In this document: positions 5,799 through 6,163 of the stretch, one piece after another
Layout of the letters: each line of letters opens with the position of its first letter
How positions within the stretch are numbered: the stretch's first letter is position 1
From: Phycisphaerales bacterium
GTDB taxonomy: Bacteria > Planctomycetota > Phycisphaerae > Phycisphaerales > UBA1924
Reading direction: 5' to 3'
DNA length: 6,163 nt
Assembly (NCBI GenBank): GCA_007124345.1
Contig: SLFH01000298.1
Span: 1 to 6,163 of the forward strand
Made by a program: the position numbers and the translations under genes
Notes under the pieces: generated by a model
Told to the model about the DNA's origin: nothing
Seen by the model: the letters and a program-made list of their open reading frames with translations, nothing else
The model's database searches: none

Positions 5799-6163
5799 AT
5801 GATCAAAGCCCTGGATCAAACGCTCAAAGCACTCTTGTTAAGGGACCTGCCGGAGACCCTGGCCGATCAGGTGCAGATCAGTTTTGCCACTCCCGATGAT
5901 CAGTTTCCACCGCAATCCGTGACGCTTCCTGCCATTGACCTGTTTTTGTATGATGTCAGGGAAAATCTTGAACTTCGCAGTAATGAGGTGTACGTCACCC
6001 GTCGCAGTGATGGTACAGCCACCCGGGAAAAGGCTCCGGCGCGCGTGGACTTTTCTTACCTGGTCACCGCATGGCCAAGTGAGAGTGTCCCGGATGCAGC
6101 CGAAGATGAGCATCACCTTTTGGGGGAAGTCATGTGTGTGCTTCTTCGTCACAGGACGATCCC
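5799..6163 (+). CDS. DUF4255 / Pvc16-Afp16 N-terminal domain protein (partial, 3' end missing)
   Basis: The ATG at 5799 follows AAAGGAG (5783-5789) by 9 bases and opens a frame that stays open to the window end, giving 121 complete codons. The N-terminal domain is recognisable: MIKALDQTLKALLLRDLP (1-18), LPAIDLFLYDVRENLELRSN (44-63), then FSYLVTAWPSE (86-96) and DEHHLLGEVMCVLLRHR (104-120). These are the signatures of DUF4255, now called the Pvc16 N-terminal domain. In Afp, the homologue Afp16 is the tail-terminator protein that caps the tube and sheath and fixes particle length. It is a structural component, assembled in the cytoplasm, with no signal peptide. Its position after the cargo block, and directly after the cysteine-cluster gene, suggests that it opens a structural operon continuing to the right. 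Full-length members are usually about 200 residues or more, so roughly half is missing here. Confidence 0.92.
   Translation, partial: MIKALDQTLKALLLRDLPETLADQVQISFATPDDQFPPQSVTLPAIDLFLYDVRENLELRSNEVYVTRRSDGTATREKAPARVDFSYLVTAWPSESVPDAAEDEHHLLGEVMCVLLRHRTI

Noticed and set aside
5838..6152. Minus-strand open frame opposite the DUF4255 gene
   Set aside because: The + strand frame encodes a recognisable DUF4255 domain through this whole interval, so the reverse frame is a shadow.

Overview
The window reads as one edge of an extracellular contractile injection system (eCIS, the phage-tail-like Afp/PVC family) locus in a Gram-negative-type bacterium. The lineage cannot be fixed from the sequence. 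All six supported genes lie on the + strand with short gaps or small overlaps, like one operon or two joined ones. No tRNA, rRNA, CRISPR array, insertion sequence or integrase is visible.

Cargo side (1-3933). Gene 1 (27-968) is a DUF4157 protein with an intact HELTH zinc-peptidase-like motif. Gene 2 (1108-3366) is a long modular protein that looks like a polymorphic toxin. It has an N-terminal LQ...GN motif, a glycine/proline-marked hydrophobic hairpin, about nineteen arginine-rich 11-residue helical repeats, and a distinct C-terminal domain of about 110 residues that resembles a small nuclease toxin tip. Gene 3 (3445-3933) is a small acidic cytosolic protein placed where an immunity protein would be. 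Genes 1 and 2 share the LQ...GN motif, which I know from the N-termini of eCIS-associated proteins.

Modification gene (3927-5138). A GT-B fold, UGT/MGT-like glycosyltransferase overlaps the end of gene 3. Its substrate is unknown. Genes 3 and 4 are richer in A+T than the genes that follow, which suggests an exchangeable accessory block.

Core side (5203-6163). A cysteine-cluster (YkgJ-like) protein is followed after 5 bases by the start of a DUF4255 (Pvc16/Afp16 N-terminal domain) gene that runs off the window. The DUF4255 protein is the eCIS tail-terminator/cap component and identifies the locus. Sheath, tube and baseplate genes are expected beyond position 6163.

Working model, by inference: the contractile particle carries gene 2 (and perhaps gene 1) as cargo, recruited through the shared N-terminal motif. 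Gene 3 protects the producer from the gene 2 tip. The most novel part is the gene 2 / gene 3 pair, because a dedicated immunity gene would imply a toxin able to harm the producing cell or its relatives.
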